A DNA stretch of 36,159 nucleotides from a virus (IMGVR_UViG_3300020185_000135:1-36159), one strand, 5' to 3'; shown: positions 1 to 6,572, counted from the first letter of the stretch. The notes: a model not told the origin generated them from the letters alone. Program-made: numbers and translations.

Positions 1-38
1 TTTCCGAATTTTGTGGTTAATTGTGCAATGTTTTTCAT
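1..38 (-). CDS. 5' fragment of the 133-residue early protein cut at the window edge
   Basis: Positions 38 to 1 encode the first twelve codons of the protein seen complete at 35659-36060, with one residue changed (Lys for Asp at position 10). It is the same gene seen twice because the window overlaps itself, not a second gene. Confidence 0.85.
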   Translation of the reverse strand, partial: MKNIAQLTTKFG

Positions 39-51
39 GTTTTTTTTTTTT

Positions 52-101
52 GTTATTGTTAAATCTGTTCCAAACTTAAGTCAATTATTTTGATCTGCAA
101 G
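52..101 (-). promoter_or_regulatory. Bacteroidota-type early promoter with conserved leader (copy A)
   Basis: On the minus strand the -7 box TAAGTTTG lies at 78-71 and a TTG -33 element lies 19 bp upstream at 100-98. This fits the TTTG-N19-TAnnTTTG consensus of Bacteroidota. Immediately downstream comes the shared leader 15-mer AGATTTAACAATAAC (66-52), then the start codon at 38. The same promoter appears at 36074-36123 in the other terminal copy. Confidence 0.75.
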
Positions 102-108
102 TGTTTTT

Positions 109-137
109 CCCAAAAGTTTTTTTGGGTTATTTGGGTT
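109..137. repeat. Inverted repeat plus paired TTGGGTT motifs upstream of early promoter A
   Basis: CCCAAAA (109-115) and TTTTGGG (120-126) form a 7-bp inverted repeat. TTGGGTT occurs at 122 and again at 131, 9 bp apart. The block lies just upstream of the -33 element of promoter A, so a regulatory or origin role is plausible. It lacks the T-run expected of a minus-strand terminator. The rest of 139-198 shows only T-rich sequence downstream of the last gene. Confidence 0.45.
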
Positions 138-198
138 ATTTTACTTGTAAACATTGTTATTTAAGACGTTCACACAAATAAAAAAAATGAAAAAAAAA

Positions 199-969
199 TT
201 AAAGTTTTTTGTAATAGGTATAATTAATGGCTTTCCCTATGTCATGTTTACACTTTTCTGGATCTACTTCTTTTAAACGTAATTCGGGATAGTATTTGCT
301 TTGCATAATACGATAACATTCTTTAGACATATTCAATCTATCAAAACTTTGCAAACCGCCCTCATTCGTTCCTAGTGCTGCGTCTTGGTGTAATCCATAA
401 TATGTTAATATTTTACCATGACCATTTACTTTTAATTCTAAATACAATATTAGATCGTCATGCAATAACAAATCATTGTGAATACTATATAGGTTTGTTC
501 TTATAATGTAATTACCCGAAAAATTGTTAGATCTAGGTTTAAATCCTGTTTTTTCACTACGCAACCAATCCATAACATTACTTACACCAATAGCCGATAT
601 TTCTGGATCATCTTTAAATTTAGCACATATTTCTAAAATTGATAAATCTGTGTGTTTTGCAATTTCATGTTTTTTAATACCTCGTTTTTTAAACGACATA
701 TCGTCATCAACTTTCCAAATTGCATCATAACCGTTTTCCTTTGCGTATTCTCTTATTTGTATTAATTGATCTATATATCCACTATCAATGCCTTGTACGG
801 CTCCTTTTACTACCATTTCACTAGGTAGTGTCTGAATGTAATATGGATATTGACTCGGACATACAAATACACGTACATCTGCGTTTTTAATCTCTTTGAT
901 CCAATGACCCGTAGTTTTTTCTATACGGTATGGTCTATTATACGACGGTATTGCAATGAGTATTTTCAT
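199..969 (-). CDS. Predicted GT-A fold glycosyltransferase, TET-associated-like (GT1)
   Basis: A 256-residue protein. An N-terminal nucleotide-sugar-type strand motif IPSYNRP is at residues 7-13, an aspartate triplet DDD at 88-90 (the metal/UDP-binding DxD position of GT-A enzymes), and a distal acidic motif HDDLILY at 170-176 where the catalytic base usually lies. The layout matches the TET-associated glycosyltransferase class described for phage DNA base hypermodification. The sugar donor and acceptor are unknown. The start overlaps the stop of the upstream glycosyltransferase gene by 4 bp (ATGA), so the two are translationally coupled. It is the last gene of the ParB/GT operon. Family assignment is from motif reading; DNA as substrate is inference from context. 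A protein or cell-surface acceptor cannot be excluded. Confidence 0.62.
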   Translation of the reverse strand: MKILIAIPSYNRPYRIEKTTGHWIKEIKNADVRVFVCPSQYPYYIQTLPSEMVVKGAVQGIDSGYIDQLIQIREYAKENGYDAIWKVDDDMSFKKRGIKKHEIAKHTDLSILEICAKFKDDPEISAIGVSNVMDWLRSEKTGFKPRSNNFSGNYIIRTNLYSIHNDLLLHDDLILYLELKVNGHGKILTYYGLHQDAALGTNEGGLQSFDRLNMSKECYRIMQSKYYPELRLKEVDPEKCKHDIGKAINYTYYKKL

Positions 970-1712
970 TTGTAAGGGAATTTTAATGTACGTTCACCCT
1001 CAAACAAATTTTTCTTCATGTTTGTTGCATTTTTTATATGAACACACTCACCGAATAATTCTCTTAACAATAACGTATCTCTTTTAAGATTTTCATCGTT
1101 ACGATCCATGCTACAACCACCATTGCTTTTCCAATTATCTTTGGTAAAAAAAGCATACCGATTGTCTATGATCATAAAGCGGTTTTTATATACATTGTAA
1201 GCACTTATAAAATGGTCTTCACCCTCGATTAGTCTAGGATCATATTTTAGGTTATGACCTTTTAAAAAACCTGTATGACTTCCATTAAGAAAACCTGTAA
1301 ATGAAAAGGGTTTCATAGGATTATATGCTACTGGTCTTCTAACATGAGTAAAACCAAACATTTTAGCACCACATTGTTTTGCAATTGATTCGTTTTGTTC
1401 AATTATTTGCAGTATCATTTCTTGATTTGTCACTTTATACGGTTCACCCTCTTCTGTATACATTTTACGTACATAATCAATATCGTCATCTAGCATAAAA
1501 ACTGACTCAAAGTGATCTAAAACAAATTGTCTAGCCATTGTAATACCACGTACTTCTTGAGGTTGTGCTATAATTTCTAGGTCTTTGTTGTATTCTTTGT
1601 ATTGATCTACTTCGTCATGCGGAACAACTAGAATAAACTTATCCGTTACACTTGTTTTAGTTAAGATCCTGTCTGGTCTTCCTTTACTTAAAACTACGAT
1701 TTTGCTGTCCAT
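966..1712 (-). CDS. Predicted TET-associated-type glycosyltransferase (GT2)
   Basis: A 248-residue protein with the strand motif VVLSKGRPD at residues 6-14, a conserved GITMARQ stretch at 56-62, the metal-binding triplet DDD at 75-77 and a distal EGEDHF motif at 163-168. This order (GRP, R-rich helix, DDD, ED) is characteristic of the phage TET-associated glycosyltransferase family, thought to attach sugars to modified bases in phage DNA. The start overlaps the end of the ParB-like gene by 19 bp and the stop overlaps the next glycosyltransferase by 4 bp, so three genes form one coupled unit. No base dioxygenase or hydroxymethylase was found in the window, so the modified base is unknown. The glycosyltransferase fold call is firmer than the substrate. 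Confidence 0.68.
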   Translation of the reverse strand: MDSKIVVLSKGRPDRILTKTSVTDKFILVVPHDEVDQYKEYNKDLEIIAQPQEVRGITMARQFVLDHFESVFMLDDDIDYVRKMYTEEGEPYKVTNQEMILQIIEQNESIAKQCGAKMFGFTHVRRPVAYNPMKPFSFTGFLNGSHTGFLKGHNLKYDPRLIEGEDHFISAYNVYKNRFMIIDNRYAFFTKDNWKSNGGCSMDRNDENLKRDTLLLRELFGECVHIKNATNMKKNLFEGERTLKFPYK

Positions 1713-2338
1713 TTCTCATATAGTTTCATAAACTCTTTTAATTTAACAATTCTACATTCACCCACTTGTTGTGATTTGTAACTTTGTTTATTCTCTAGTT
1801 CAAAAGTATTTTTTAACCACATATAGTCAATTTCATTTTCGGTAAAGATCATGACAAAATCATAATGCTCACTAAATTTTGGTGCTATTGGGTATACTGG
1901 AGTATCGGTATCAATATCTTCAAATTTTTGTTCAAAATCACTTAACAATTTAGGCAATTCGGAATCAGAAAATCCTATTTCAAATAACTTTTCACGATCT
2001 GCTAATGTTATGACTTTTTCCATGTCAAATACACCACCACTTTTGTTCCAAGTTAAATTCATTAATTTTTCTTGATCCATAGGCATATACTCATACGTTA
2101 CTGGTACTTTCTTGTGTCCTAGATCTTTTGCTACACTCAATCTCTGATGACCACTAATAAGTATATTTTCTCTTCCTTTGAAAGTGTTTATTTTTAAAGG
2201 ATCACGAAGTCCGTACTTTTGTACACTCTCCATTAACTCCTTTTTCTTTTTTGGTGTTATCTTCCGTGGATTATATTCGGAAGCAATAGGTACTTCAATA
2301 TCTACCCAATGAATTTCTAGATCTGGTATTTTGCTCAT
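1694..2338 (-). CDS. ParB/sulfiredoxin-fold domain protein
   Basis: A 214-residue protein. Residues 8-70 carry the ParB N-terminal domain signature: the NPRKI stretch (23-27), the LRDPL segment (44-48) and the nucleotide-binding box GHQR at 63-66. The C-terminal half (about 145-205) is a separate alpha/beta region with no motif I can name. Phage ParB-like proteins of this size are usually linked to DNA modification or methyltransferase genes rather than partitioning, and this one directly precedes two predicted glycosyltransferases with overlapping reading frames. It is preceded by a structured leader and a -7 box. The start context GTCATGAGCAAA is nearly identical to that of the gene starting at 2947. 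Confidence 0.75.
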   Translation of the reverse strand: MSKIPDLEIHWVDIEVPIASEYNPRKITPKKKKELMESVQKYGLRDPLKINTFKGRENILISGHQRLSVAKDLGHKKVPVTYEYMPMDQEKLMNLTWNKSGGVFDMEKVITLADREKLFEIGFSDSELPKLLSDFEQKFEDIDTDTPVYPIAPKFSEHYDFVMIFTENEIDYMWLKNTFELENKQSYKSQQVGECRIVKLKEFMKLYEKWTAKS

Positions 2339-2351
2339 GACATAATATTAA

Positions 2352-2421
2352 AATAAGGAGTTGGTGAAAAAAACATGACGTTTCATGTAGAAGATTTAAC
2401 AATAACCACCAACTCCCGTTA
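2352..2421 (-). promoter_or_regulatory. Structured leader of the ParB/GT operon: nested hairpin with anti-leader segment
   Basis: In the minus-strand transcript a perfect 10-bp outer stem (GGAGTTGGTG, 2416-2407 in complement, with CACCAACTCC at 2366-2357) encloses about 40 nt. Inside is a second hairpin, CATGA-AACG-TCATG (2387-2374), followed directly by seven T residues (2373-2367), which looks like an intrinsic terminator. Between outer arm and inner hairpin lies GTTATTGTTAAATCT (2406-2392), the exact reverse complement of the 15-nt leader shared by five other operons. The structure sits between a -7 box and the ParB start codon, so it could be an attenuator, a trans-acting antisense element or simply a terminator for the upstream operon. 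The structure is seen directly; the role is inferred. Confidence 0.65.
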
Positions 2422-2434
2422 TTTTGTTTGAACA

Positions 2435-2442
2435 CAAATATA
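2435..2442 (-). promoter_or_regulatory. Probable -7 box for the ParB/GT operon
   Basis: The minus strand reads TATATTTG, a full match to TAnnTTTG. No TTTG is found at the expected -33 distance, so the promoter may be weak or activated. Transcription from it would begin just ahead of the structured leader. Confidence 0.45.
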
Positions 2443-2450
2443 TATAAAAT

Positions 2451-2690
2451 TTAATTCATCATATTAAAAAAACGTACTTCTTTTTTTACTTGTATCCAAT
2501 ATTCAATTTCATACCAATCTACCTGTTCTCTAATATTGTCATCGATCATTTCACAAGCCACTGCTTTTATTCGCCATTCACTTGCTAGAGGATTTTCATC
2601 ACCTAAATTTAATTGAAGATCCAAATGGTACAATTTGTTGTACAAAAATTTAGCCATTACTTTGGGTTTCCATTTCTCACCTTGAATCAT
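2451..2690 (-). CDS. Unknown small phage protein, 79 aa
   Basis: A charged, tryptophan-containing protein with no recognised motif. The frame extends to a TTG at 2705, but the first ATG is at 2690 and is preferred. It is the last gene of the operon starting at promoter B and ends just before the -7 box and structured leader of the ParB operon. No transmembrane segment or signal peptide. Confidence 0.6.
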   Translation of the reverse strand: MIQGEKWKPKVMAKFLYNKLYHLDLQLNLGDENPLASEWRIKAVACEMIDDNIREQVDWYEIEYWIQVKKEVRFFNMMN

Positions 2691-2707
2691 AAAATCAATA
2701 TACAAAA

Positions 2708-2947
2708 TTATTTTGGTACTAACTCTAGTTTGTTTGTTTCGGGATTAAACAACCTTTCGGTGTATCCTACAATTTTTTCATCTAGTTTCATCGGTGCAGA
2801 AATTAGGTACTTACCCTCTTCATTTGCTTGATAAACTTTGAATTTACTTTTAGTTTGTCCAAAGAATTTTAAACTTGCTTTACTAAAAAAGTATGGACTT
2901 GTTTCTCTAACGGCGTACTCAATCTCGTAAATAGTTGGTTTGCTCAT
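2708..2947 (-). CDS. Unknown small phage protein, 79 aa
   Basis: A basic, beta-rich-looking protein beginning MSKPTIYEIEY. No motif is recognised. Its start context GTCATGAGCAAA is shared almost exactly with the ParB-like gene and with the 41-residue gene at 2954-3079, so these genes may share a translation-initiation signal. It lies in the small-gene operon 3845-2451. Confidence 0.65.
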   Translation of the reverse strand: MSKPTIYEIEYAVRETSPYFFSKASLKFFGQTKSKFKVYQANEEGKYLISAPMKLDEKIVGYTERLFNPETNKLELVPK

Positions 2948-2953
2948 GACAAT

Positions 2954-3079
2954 TTATTTTTTATGTTCGTCTAGAAATTCATTCCACGAGATCCTGTCCT
3001 CATGGTGACATTTTTTATTCCATTCTACCCACTTTTTTTTAAGTCGATTGTATTCTGAAATTGTTTCTTTTTTGCTCAT
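2954..3079 (-). CDS. Mini-gene, 41 aa, unknown function
   Basis: An ATG at 3079 opens a 41-codon frame ending TAA at 2954. The peptide is highly charged, with three tryptophans (including KKKWVEWN), and starts MSKKETISEY. It fills an otherwise unexplained gap between flanking operon genes and shares the CATGAGCAAA start context of its neighbours, which supports it being real. Function unknown. Confidence 0.6.
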   Translation of the reverse strand: MSKKETISEYNRLKKKWVEWNKKCHHEDRISWNEFLDEHKK

Positions 3080-3097
3080 GTCTATTTATTTATATCT

Positions 3098-3130
3098 GTT
3101 CTCAATGTGTTCTCAATGTGTTCTCAATGT
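3098..3130. repeat. Three perfect tandem 11-bp repeats
   Basis: GTTCTCAATGT is repeated three times without gap (3098-3108, 3109-3119, 3120-3130), followed by a partial fourth start (GTTCC). On the transcribed strand this is ACATTGAGAAC times three, ending in GAACAGAT, which resembles the start of the shared early leader (GGAACAGAT). The unit is close to one DNA helical turn and lies in the gap upstream of the 41-aa mini-gene. A protein-binding array is the simplest reading. Confidence 0.8.
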
Positions 3131-3147
3131 GTTCCTAATTAAGAAAT

Positions 3148-3405
3148 TTACAAATTAGAACCGTAGAATCCCCGATGTGCTAACTCTTCATATTCTCGAT
3201 CTTTTAAAGAAGCAAAGTCTTCTAAAAACAAGTATCCGCAGCCATAAACACACTTAACTTGTGTTTTTTCTTCTCCTAAATTCTGGATCTGCGGTATTTG
3301 TTGTTTAACTCGACAACAAGGGCAATCAAATTCTGCTAGTATTCCCTTACCCGATACATTGTTTTGCAATTGTTTGTTTTGGTGATCTATATTTGACTTA
3401 CTCAT
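3148..3405 (-). CDS. Small zinc-ribbon-like protein, 85 aa
   Basis: Cysteines cluster as CPCC at residues 28-31 and CVYGC at 52-56, the two-knuckle spacing expected for a zinc ribbon. The N-terminus is polar and probably disordered. The start overlaps the end of the upstream gene by 4 bp. A nucleic-acid or protein-binding adaptor role is possible but not shown. Confidence 0.65.
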   Translation of the reverse strand: MSKSNIDHQNKQLQNNVSGKGILAEFDCPCCRVKQQIPQIQNLGEEKTQVKCVYGCGYLFLEDFASLKDREYEELAHRGFYGSNL

Positions 3406-3599
3406 TTTTTGTATGTTTTAACTAATTCGTATGCTATCTCTCCGTCTACAGTCCATTTACTCCCCATGTACATACTCTCTAGAATATTTGTATACTTTTT
3501 AATTTTTCCTTGATCCTGTCCTTTACAAACATAAGCGTATACTGTTTTAACTTTAAGTGAATCTACGCCGTGATCGTCTAATAGTTGTTGAAAGTTCAT
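3402..3599 (-). CDS. Unknown small phage protein, 65 aa
   Basis: A basic soluble protein beginning MNFQQLLDDHGVDS with no recognised motif. It lies three bases downstream of the stop of the 80-aa first gene of the operon and overlaps the zinc-ribbon-like gene by 4 bp, so it is translated as part of the promoter B operon. Confidence 0.6.
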   Translation of the reverse strand: MNFQQLLDDHGVDSLKVKTVYAYVCKGQDQGKIKKYTNILESMYMGSKWTVDGEIAYELVKTYKK

Positions 3600-3602
3600 A
3601 AC

Positions 3603-3845
3603 TTATAAGTTTATATCTGTTAATTGGTCATCTGCTAAAAAATCTAAACAAGATTTCATTAATCCTTTAACTTGTTGTTTAGTCAATTGAACATGATCGT
3701 TTTTTGATGTCAATTGTAAGCATTTTCCACGATCCTGACCTCCCCAAAATGATGTTAATTCTATAAAATTTGAAGACCTTAATTGTTGACCGTCAATGTT
3801 TGTTTTTTCTGTTAATCCTTTGATGTTTTTAAATGTAGTAGCCAT
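3603..3845 (-). CDS. First gene of early operon B, unknown, 80 aa
   Basis: A soluble protein starting MATTFKNIKGLTEK. No motif is recognised. It directly follows promoter B and its conserved leader, which end about 20 nt before the start codon. First genes of these shared-leader operons are all small and unrelated to one another. Confidence 0.65.
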   Translation of the reverse strand: MATTFKNIKGLTEKTNIDGQQLRSSNFIELTSFWGGQDRGKCLQLTSKNDHVQLTKQQVKGLMKSCLDFLADDQLTDINL

Positions 3846-3864
3846 TTTTTCTGTTTTTTAAATT

Positions 3865-3891
3865 GTTATCGTTAAATCTGTTTCAAACTTA
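3865..3891 (-). promoter_or_regulatory. Early promoter B with conserved leader
   Basis: The minus strand carries the -7 box TAAGTTTG (3891-3884) followed by AACAG and the leader 15-mer AGATTTAACGATAAC (3879-3865), one base different from copies A and D. No clear -33 TTTG is visible. Upstream, 3892-3991 holds only AT-rich intergenic sequence and no gene. Confidence 0.65.
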
Positions 3892-3991
3892 CAATATCTT
3901 TTTTGATTGATCCTAATTTATGTTACAAAAAAATTAATCTTTTTTTATCTACAATTACTTGATTACTAGAGTTTTAATACGTTAAACAACA

Positions 3992-4828
3992 TTATTTTTT
4001 TTTGCGATATTTTGGATCTAGGATCATAGGTGTTGTATTTTTCCACTTGATCTGGTGATGAAGTCTTACGTGTTTTGCGTTCATCATTGCTATTTTCACA
4101 CTACTAGGTTGCATCATTACACTATGAAAAGACTTAACATACGTACCACTTAAAGCATATTGGTCTGACATACCACCTTTACTACTTTGTGTATCTCCTT
4201 GACTTAAATTTATATTTGTAAAAGTGAAAAATACTTCACCTCTAGATCCTAGAGTTGTATAGGTGTTTACGTCTTCATTGATTGATCCTATAAATTTAAA
4301 TCTACGATCTGTACTACATAAAAACGAGTTCATACACTTACGTTTTAGTTTGATCCCACTAAATCCCCCGATATGATCCCCACCTTGACTAAAAGCAATA
4401 CTTTTAATATTAACACTTTTGTAGAATTTTAGCATGATCTCAAATACTTTGTCTAGGTTGTTAATTTTCTTTTCACCCTCTACATATCGATAACCTAGAG
4501 AATAATAGTCATCGTCAAATTGAACAAAATACTTGATTCCTAATTTTTCAGCAATATCAAAACAAGCATTTCGGGCATGAATTATAACTTTGCGATTATC
4601 AAAATTGTTTCCCTCATCTACTCGATCTGCGTACCACTTTTTATCGAATATTTCTATGTTCTCTTTACCAAAGTTTTTTACATACTGATCAATAGTTTTG
4701 TCTTCATTGTCAATTACAAAGACTACACGACCTGTATATCCTCTTGCTTTGATCAACTTCATAGTTTTTACATTATCGGGTCTACCATGAGTTAATATGA
4801 AAACTGCAAAATCATTCAGTATTGCCAT
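3992..4828 (-). CDS. Predicted GT-A glycosyltransferase, TET-associated-like (GT3)
   Basis: A 278-residue protein with the nucleotide-sugar strand motif ILTHGRPD at residues 11-18, HARNACF at 84-90, the metal-binding DDD at 105-107 (FVQFDDDYY) and a distal NEDVNTY motif at 184-190. The architecture parallels the two glycosyltransferases at 199-1712, but the sequence is clearly diverged. It overlaps the upstream 133-aa gene by 17 bp, suggesting a dedicated partner. It ends operon C; downstream is AT-rich sequence without a clear terminator. Predicted to modify phage DNA by analogy with the family; the acceptor is unknown. Confidence 0.65.
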   Translation of the reverse strand: MAILNDFAVFILTHGRPDNVKTMKLIKARGYTGRVVFVIDNEDKTIDQYVKNFGKENIEIFDKKWYADRVDEGNNFDNRKVIIHARNACFDIAEKLGIKYFVQFDDDYYSLGYRYVEGEKKINNLDKVFEIMLKFYKSVNIKSIAFSQGGDHIGGFSGIKLKRKCMNSFLCSTDRRFKFIGSINEDVNTYTTLGSRGEVFFTFTNINLSQGDTQSSKGGMSDQYALSGTYVKSFHSVMMQPSSVKIAMMNAKHVRLHHQIKWKNTTPMILDPKYRKKK

Positions 4829-5213
4829 ATTCTTCTAGATATTGGGTACGTATTTCATCACACAAACGTACATACCCATTTTCAATTGCTTTTTCAAAAT
4901 CAATAATTACTAACGCAGATCGTTCCATGAGTGATTGCATTTCAGTATTTGCATGAGCATAATAATCTGCTATTTTTTCGTAATCAAATACAATATGCCT
5001 TGCTGCTGCGTGTCTTAAGAAAAGTTTTTCTTCATCACTTACATTTGATCGATCTATTTCGGCAAATAAACGCCGTGTCTTCTCTTTTGCGTATAGTTCT
5101 AATGTATGAGGTTGTTTGTTCTTCGGTTCATACGTTGGTGACTCTATTTTAGCCGTATATTTTTTTTCCGATTTGTCTTGAAATTCACTACCAAATAAAT
5201 TTACTTGTTTCAT
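4812..5213 (-). CDS. Conserved-looking protein coupled to glycosyltransferase GT3, 133 aa
   Basis: An acidic/basic N-terminal linker (residues 1-35) is followed by a helical domain. That domain contains HAAARHIVFDYEKIADYYAH (residues 68-87) and SALVIIDFEKAIENGYV (99-115), which read like conserved helices of a phage family that I cannot name. The 17-bp overlap with GT3 suggests that the two act together, for example as a substrate adaptor or regulatory subunit. No catalytic motif is evident. Confidence 0.6.
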   Translation of the reverse strand: MKQVNLFGSEFQDKSEKKYTAKIESPTYEPKNKQPHTLELYAKEKTRRLFAEIDRSNVSDEEKLFLRHAAARHIVFDYEKIADYYAHANTEMQSLMERSALVIIDFEKAIENGYVRLCDEIRTQYLEEYGNTE

Positions 5214-5252
5214 AATTTAAAATTTAATTTCATATAACATACTAAAAAAAAA

Positions 5253-5483
5253 TTAGATCCACCAATAAATCAATGAAATGAATAAAACAATTATACAAGT
5301 CATAATTAATCTAATTATTGAGTAACCAACTTCATTACTATTTCTATACCATGTTTGAATATTTACCATGTTTAAATGTAACAACGGTAAACAAATGATT
5401 CGATCTAAAATGTATAAACTTACTAGCACTGGCATTAATATAACTCCTAGTATTCCGATTAATACGTGTTTTGTTTTGATCAT
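5253..5483 (-). CDS. Small integral membrane protein, 76 aa
   Basis: Two strongly hydrophobic segments lie near residues 5-25 and 54-75, separated by a polar loop with a tryptophan, so a two-pass inner-membrane protein is likely. An ATG exists at 5516, but the ATG at 5483 overlaps the upstream stop in an ATGA junction and begins MIKTKHVLIG, so 5483 is preferred. It is in the early region, so roles such as superinfection exclusion are possible but unsupported. Confidence 0.6.
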   Translation of the reverse strand: MIKTKHVLIGILGVILMPVLVSLYILDRIICLPLLHLNMVNIQTWYRNSNEVGYSIIRLIMTCIIVLFISLIYWWI

Positions 5484-5698
5484 ATTCGTTCTATTTTTAC
5501 TCGTAAAGATAAACATTTATTTTGAAAGAATTTATTGATAACGTGTGCCTTGTGATCACCACTGACTTTGGTTTTTTTTATGATCCATTTCTTTCCGTTA
5601 TGTTCTTTGTAATATACGTTGTACATATATTTACCGTCATATCTCCAATTTGATCTTGCAACATCGTCTAGTATCTGTTTTAATGTTTCTGCTTTCAT
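5480..5698 (-). CDS. Unknown small basic protein, 72 aa
   Basis: A lysine-rich soluble protein (KKWIIKKTKVSGDHK) with no recognised domain. The stop overlaps the membrane-protein start by 4 bp, and the start is 9 bp after the upstream stop, consistent with operon C membership. Confidence 0.6.
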   Translation of the reverse strand: MKAETLKQILDDVARSNWRYDGKYMYNVYYKEHNGKKWIIKKTKVSGDHKAHVINKFFQNKCLSLRVKIERI

Positions 5699-5707
5699 AT
5701 CACTTAA

Positions 5708-6100
5708 TTATGCAAATTCTTCCATAAAATACGTACTCTCATCTTCTTGCATTGTGTCGATCAATATAGTATGAATGTATATCTGCACAAGTTTAAACAA
5801 TGGTAAGTGTGCTATTTCATGTAACTGAAATACAATATCTCCCGTATTGTCAAAATAATCACCATTCTTTAGGGTAATATCAAATTTAACATCGACTTCT
5901 GTAAAGGACTTATTATCGTCATACGATGTAGTTGTTTCGTTAGTTGTTTGATGCAAGTAAAACTGACCCATAAATGCTTCTTCACCATTAAATATTTCGT
6001 ACTCATGTTTTGTCGATCCTCGATCTATTTTAAAAATGCTAATGTCTAGTTTATCTCTATTGTCTTTTAAACTTTGTAATATTTCTTCTGCTTTTTTCAT
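5708..6100 (-). CDS. Unknown early protein, 130 aa
   Basis: An acidic alpha/beta protein. The frame is open to an ATG at 6145, which would overlap the upstream gene by 23 bp. The ATG at 6100, starting MKKAEEILQSLK and preceded by AAAAAACACAGGATC, looks more like the other starts. The sequence contains LHEIAHL, but there is no other metalloprotease feature, so no enzyme call is made. Confidence 0.6.
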   Translation of the reverse strand: MKKAEEILQSLKDNRDKLDISIFKIDRGSTKHEYEIFNGEEAFMGQFYLHQTTNETTTSYDDNKSFTEVDVKFDITLKNGDYFDNTGDIVFQLHEIAHLPLFKLVQIYIHTILIDTMQEDESTYFMEEFA

Positions 6101-6122
6101 GATCCTGTGTTTTTTAAAATTA

Positions 6123-6572
6123 TTATTGATACTCTCTATATCCATAATTGAATATGTTTAACTCATACTCTTTTGCAAGAGTCATGATCCCAAAATGTGC
6201 TAACTCAAAATTAAAGAACTCTTGATTGTCTAGGATCTCTTTTAATCCACGTTCAATATGCCACGTTTCTCTATCTGCTTTTCTTTTGTTTTCTTGCGTT
6301 AGATAATGCAACTTGGACATTTTGTCGAATCGTAGGTTTTTCTCATCCACATCTCCGTAGAATTTAGTTGTAGGATTAACTATTGTATTATACTCACTAA
6401 CTGCCTTATTAAGATCGTTTACTTGTTCTTTGTAATCCTCATATATAGCAGTATATTTCTCTACTGACTGACTTACTGTGTGTACTGAAACTTTTAATGA
6501 AGCCGAGATCTTGATCTTTTTATTCTTGACTGCTTCTTCTAATTGATCAAAGGAATTAAATAATGTTTTCAT
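6123..6572 (-). CDS. First gene of early operon C, helical protein, 149 aa
   Basis: A predominantly helical, coiled-coil-like sequence (for example residues 35-60, VEKYTAIYEDYKEQVND) with no named domain. It follows promoter C and the conserved leader with the start about 15 nt after the leader 15-mer. It resembles the first gene of the 36060 operon in general character only. Confidence 0.65.
   Translation of the reverse strand: MKTLFNSFDQLEEAVKNKKIKISASLKVSVHTVSQSVEKYTAIYEDYKEQVNDLNKAVSEYNTIVNPTTKFYGDVDEKNLRFDKMSKLHYLTQENKRKADRETWHIERGLKEILDNQEFFNFELAHFGIMTLAKEYELNIFNYGYREYQ

Larger units (their letters stand above)
1..137. repeat. Terminal direct repeat, left copy
   Basis: Bases 1-137 match 36023-36159. 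Positions 12-137 are identical, including the 12-T run, and only positions 9 and 11 differ. This is the signature of a circular or terminally redundant phage genome, or of an assembler overlap, giving a unique length of 36,022 bp. The two mismatches change one codon (Asp to Lys at residue 10) of the gene cut here. Confidence 0.9.

Noticed and set aside
109-126. CCCAAAA/TTTTGGG inverted repeat as a terminator for the last gene
   Set aside because: On the transcribed minus strand it is followed by A residues, not T. It is kept only as a possible regulatory or origin-associated repeat.
59-154. 31-codon minus-strand frame upstream of the first early gene
   Set aside because: It runs through the promoter, the inverted repeat and the conserved leader, which explain the sequence better.
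1694-2338. ParB-like protein as a plasmid-type partition system
   Set aside because: There is no ParA ATPase and no parS-like inverted repeats were seen. The operon context points to DNA modification.
5708-6100. HEIAH motif as a zinc metalloprotease
   Set aside because: Only the five-residue motif is present. There is no third ligand pattern or family context, and such motifs occur by chance.
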